Of a stretch of 64,000 nt of DNA, positions 63,301 through 64,000 are shown piece by piece. Below the pieces are notes generated by a model. It did no database searches. It was not told the DNA's origin and saw only the letters and a program-made list of their open reading frames with translations. This DNA is from Mycobacterium sp. (GTDB taxonomy: Bacteria > Actinomycetota > Actinomycetes > Mycobacteriales > Mycobacteriaceae). Every line of letters starts with the position of its first letter. The first letter of the stretch is position 1. The DNA is taken from positions 19,389 to 83,388 of the forward strand of contig NZ_PKEK01000073.1 of the NCBI RefSeq assembly GCF_002863225.1. The letters run 5' to 3'. A program made the translations under genes and the position numbers.

Positions 63301-63500
63301 ACGTAGGCCCGCAGCGAGGCCAATGCTTTGGGGGGCGGTTTGTCATCCCACACCGCGTCGATCAACCGGTCGACGCTGACCACTGTCCCGTGGTTGGCCA
63401 ACAGCATGGCCAGCACGCATCGCTGTTTGGGGCCGCCGAGCGGCACCAGTGCCCCGCCGACGCGGGCCTCGACCGCGCCGGACAGCTGGTATTCGACCAT
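60399..63500 (-). CDS. SARP/BTAD-type transcriptional regulator with NACHT/AAA-like ATPase and TPR-like region
   Basis: 1033 aa. The winged helix DNA-binding domain (about 1-95; LGGPKQRCVLAMLLANHG) is followed by the bacterial transcriptional activation domain (about 100-245), an ATPase with Walker A FTGEGGIGKTALAQ near residue 310 and Walker B LLLILDDLQLADPPSV near 425, then a long helical repeat region. The layout is that of AfsR/large SARP and LuxR-type activators. It leads the operon with a small membrane protein and a Spo0M-like protein. A TGACCG-N7-CGGTCA palindrome (63524-63542) is 24 bases upstream. Confidence 0.9.
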   Translation of the reverse strand: MVEYQLSGAVEARVGGALVPLGGPKQRCVLAMLLANHGTVVSVDRLIDAVWDDKPPPKALASLRAYVTNLRRILPVSADGASPTTRLASRAYGYQLTLLDGDSVDLHRFEALVKDGRAALVRGAAAEAFDKLSTALTSWQGDPFGEFTHRDFAHADATRYISLRHTAIEARFDAALQSGDGGDLVPEIEAAIAADPTEERLWGHLMVALYRAGRASDSVRAFDRARDTLDRELGTTPGDGLQTLYRKISDKAADLHFASPADPAAGALGPGPHGRIPFVGRTSELETVAAALSRARGGSGGSILFTGEGGIGKTALAQRISAQSGQSGMTMAWAAHPPGVRLPLMWTWIQLLRQLGDQLGQPGRNAVRRVAPGVVDALVPEWTDRDAVNPGVRTAATGFALIEGVVAALCELAALRPLLLILDDLQLADPPSVNALSLLSGQLERLPIQVIGNWTYFGSGRPINRSSFERLVRLEAVRTTHLEGIGQDAAAALVDALSGAVAEGDVSRHVWSRTGGNPLYIRELVSVLVAHNRLQDATDGSTDDVSAAVAGMVGQRLGRLDRPSRRALAAAAVIGSEFDVADLADVVDLSVSTVQARLRPAYETGLLDEVVDRPGCYRFGHGLLHDAVLTQVPGPEQAAVHAAIADNSAAGIATAAYEDVISVADHAWRAGTELNPETALAIYETAIERALTRSAYDDVANLADHAIQVCRRLPPKPEPLQRQATLWLHLAGARAILNGQNSPAASAAVQRAFEIGEHASGRHYHGAVAMQCYMLSVRGRLDEAQALASGLAAQYAASGDPDVGVSSHFVAVMLHWLRGELDAGEAVAGTMMARFPPPETVADPLIFFHPRVYCWLALARALRGDRAGAHRQRLVALELAQSRRSHFDVLAANIVTIEIDAILGVTDGTVAAAEDVYHELLAAGSAQWAACARLIGIWAQTFSGVGGDPALAFEAFDDYTRDGTVAMSPFFLGLLAEIEDHHGRVDHAEQLRGRARAVGDATGEHAWDRLLTRRIPVAKAKRPRSNQDPIPLG

Positions 63501-63523
63501 GACCCCACCGCAAGCGAAGATTC

Positions 63524-63542
63524 TGACCGTTGTTAGCGGTCA
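63524..63542. promoter_or_regulatory. Palindrome upstream of the SARP regulator
   Basis: TGACCG-N7-CGGTCA, a perfect 6-bp inverted repeat 24 bases before the regulator start. On the minus strand it begins with TTGACC, which resembles a -35 element. It may be an autoregulatory operator. Confidence 0.4.
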
Positions 63543-63675
63543 AACGATACATGGCGCCAGGTCGGACCGCCTGCTGGTTGCAGCACACCAGTGGTACGGC
63601 CTGCGAAAACCCTGTGGATTGCGGAGGCCGTCAGCCATACTGTGACGCCCTCCGAAGGGGCCCTACATCGCGCAC

Positions 63676-63802
63676 ATGCGCATCAAGGTCGACGGCGAAA
63701 ACGTCGGATTAGACATCAGGACCCAGCCCCGCTCGCCGTGGTATCACGTTGACCGGCAAGGGAATTGACATCCCGGTGTCCGAGATCGTCAGCCGTCTGT
63801 GA
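63676..63802 (+). pseudogene. Possible frameshifted small gene
   Basis: ATG 63676 opens MRIKVDGENVGLDIRTQPRS with strong third-position G+C to about 63741; the same bias then continues in the +1 frame as RGITLTGKGIDIPVSEIVSRL to a stop at 63800-63802, while the original frame ends at 63768. This pattern suggests one frameshift in a gene of about 42 codons. Family unknown; a sequencing error is also possible. Confidence 0.4.
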
Positions 63803-63815
63803 GGCGAAAGGATCT

Positions 63816-63923
63816 GTGCGAGGCGGGCATTCGCACGTCGTCGTGCGAATGCATTCAGGCGAGGTGGCGTTCTATGCCGCGTCCAACACCGACTGGATCA
63901 ACACGATCACAGCCCGGGGCTGA
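63816..63923 (+). CDS. Small ORF of 35 aa, unknown
   Basis: GTG start with GAAAGG five bases upstream; encodes VRGGHSHVVVRMHSGEVAFY and then AASNTDWINTITARG. High third-position G+C. It overlaps the end of the converging membrane protein gene by 17 bases. Could be a genuine small gene or the third piece of the decayed gene just upstream. Confidence 0.4.
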   Translation: MRGGHSHVVVRMHSGEVAFYAASNTDWINTITARG

Positions 63924-64000
63924 CGGCTTCGGATTCGAGAGCCTCGGGCTCGTCGGCATGTTGGCCCCTGCCGCCGATCAGCAGGCCCAGCAACGCGCCC
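63907..64000 (-). CDS. C-terminus of a membrane protein, possibly MFS exporter P55
   Basis: The last 30 residues only: a hydrophobic GALLGLLIGG, then a short polar acidic tail GRGQHADEPEALESEAVSPGL and stop. This looks like the last helix and tail of a major-facilitator transporter. In M. tuberculosis ribG is followed on the opposite strand by P55 (Rv1410c), which would fit, but too little is visible to be sure. Confidence 0.5.
   Translation of the reverse strand, partial: GALLGLLIGGRGQHADEPEALESEAVSPGL

Larger units (their letters stand above)
63501..63906. other. 406-base stretch with no confident gene
   Basis: Contains the regulator's upstream palindrome and two or three short stretches that look coding in different frames (described separately). 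High third-position G+C in those stretches argues for a decayed gene or very small genes; nothing else was recognised. Confidence 0.5.

Overview
The window is high-GC actinobacterial chromosome and almost certainly comes from a Mycobacterium/Mycolicibacterium species. The evidence is the gene content (mIHF, DesA3-type desaturase with its reductase, LpqN/LpqM/DUF4333 lipoproteins, Rv2560, Rv2536 and Rv1382 homologues), the order of the house-keeping genes, frequent GTG starts with ATGA or TGATG overlaps, and a MIRU-like element with coupled micro-ORFs. No rRNA, tRNA, CRISPR array or insertion sequence was recognised. Gene identifications rest on reading the translations and on remembered family features; no database search was run.

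Layout. 0-6 kb: an Rv2560-like protein (partial), rarA, then a GntR-controlled catabolic cassette (class C flavin monooxygenase, CaiB-type CoA transferase, CitE/malyl-CoA-lyase-like enzyme). 6-13.5 kb: yjbQ, alaS-ruvX-mltG-aroE, a prepilin-peptidase-like protein, an alpha/beta hydrolase and a small membrane protein. 13.5-15.9 kb: a reductase plus acyl-CoA desaturase operon on the minus strand with a Crp-like site and a palindromic operator. 16-25.5 kb: aroC-aroK-aroB-aroQ, an Rv2536-like protein, pepQ-efp-nusB-Rv2532c-like, and a large Orn/Lys/Arg decarboxylase closed by a long hairpin. 25.6-31.1 kb: an accessory stretch (TetR plus group D flavin monooxygenase/acyl-CoA dehydrogenase, GNAT, esterase, GT-C-like membrane protein). 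31.1-40 kb: the pyrimidine operon pyrR-pyrB-pyrC-(MIRU)-Rv1382-carA-carB-pyrF, preceded by a PyrR-binding RNA loop. 40-44.5 kb: mihF, gmk, rpoZ, coaBC, metK and a strong terminator. 44.5-48 kb: an FMO-type monooxygenase and two tandem HSL-family esterases. 48-55.7 kb: a YhhN protein, helicase-dead priA, an LpqN-like lipoprotein, fmt, rsmB, rpe and ribD. 55.7-63.9 kb: a lineage-specific surface and regulatory region (lipoproteins, a duplicated zinc-metalloprotease lipoprotein, a TM2 protein, a Spo0M-like protein, a large SARP/BTAD ATPase regulator). The window ends in the C-terminus of a membrane protein, possibly the P55-type exporter that follows ribD in M. tuberculosis.

Compared with remembered M. 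tuberculosis order, the left half matches Rv2560-Rv2531c and the right half Rv1379-Rv1410c. These two blocks are separate in M. tuberculosis; here they are joined through the accessory genes at 25.6-31.1 kb. The PE15/PPE20 pair expected between pyrF and mihF is absent. Many genes show a TANNNT box 6-8 bases before the start codon, which suggests leaderless transcripts.
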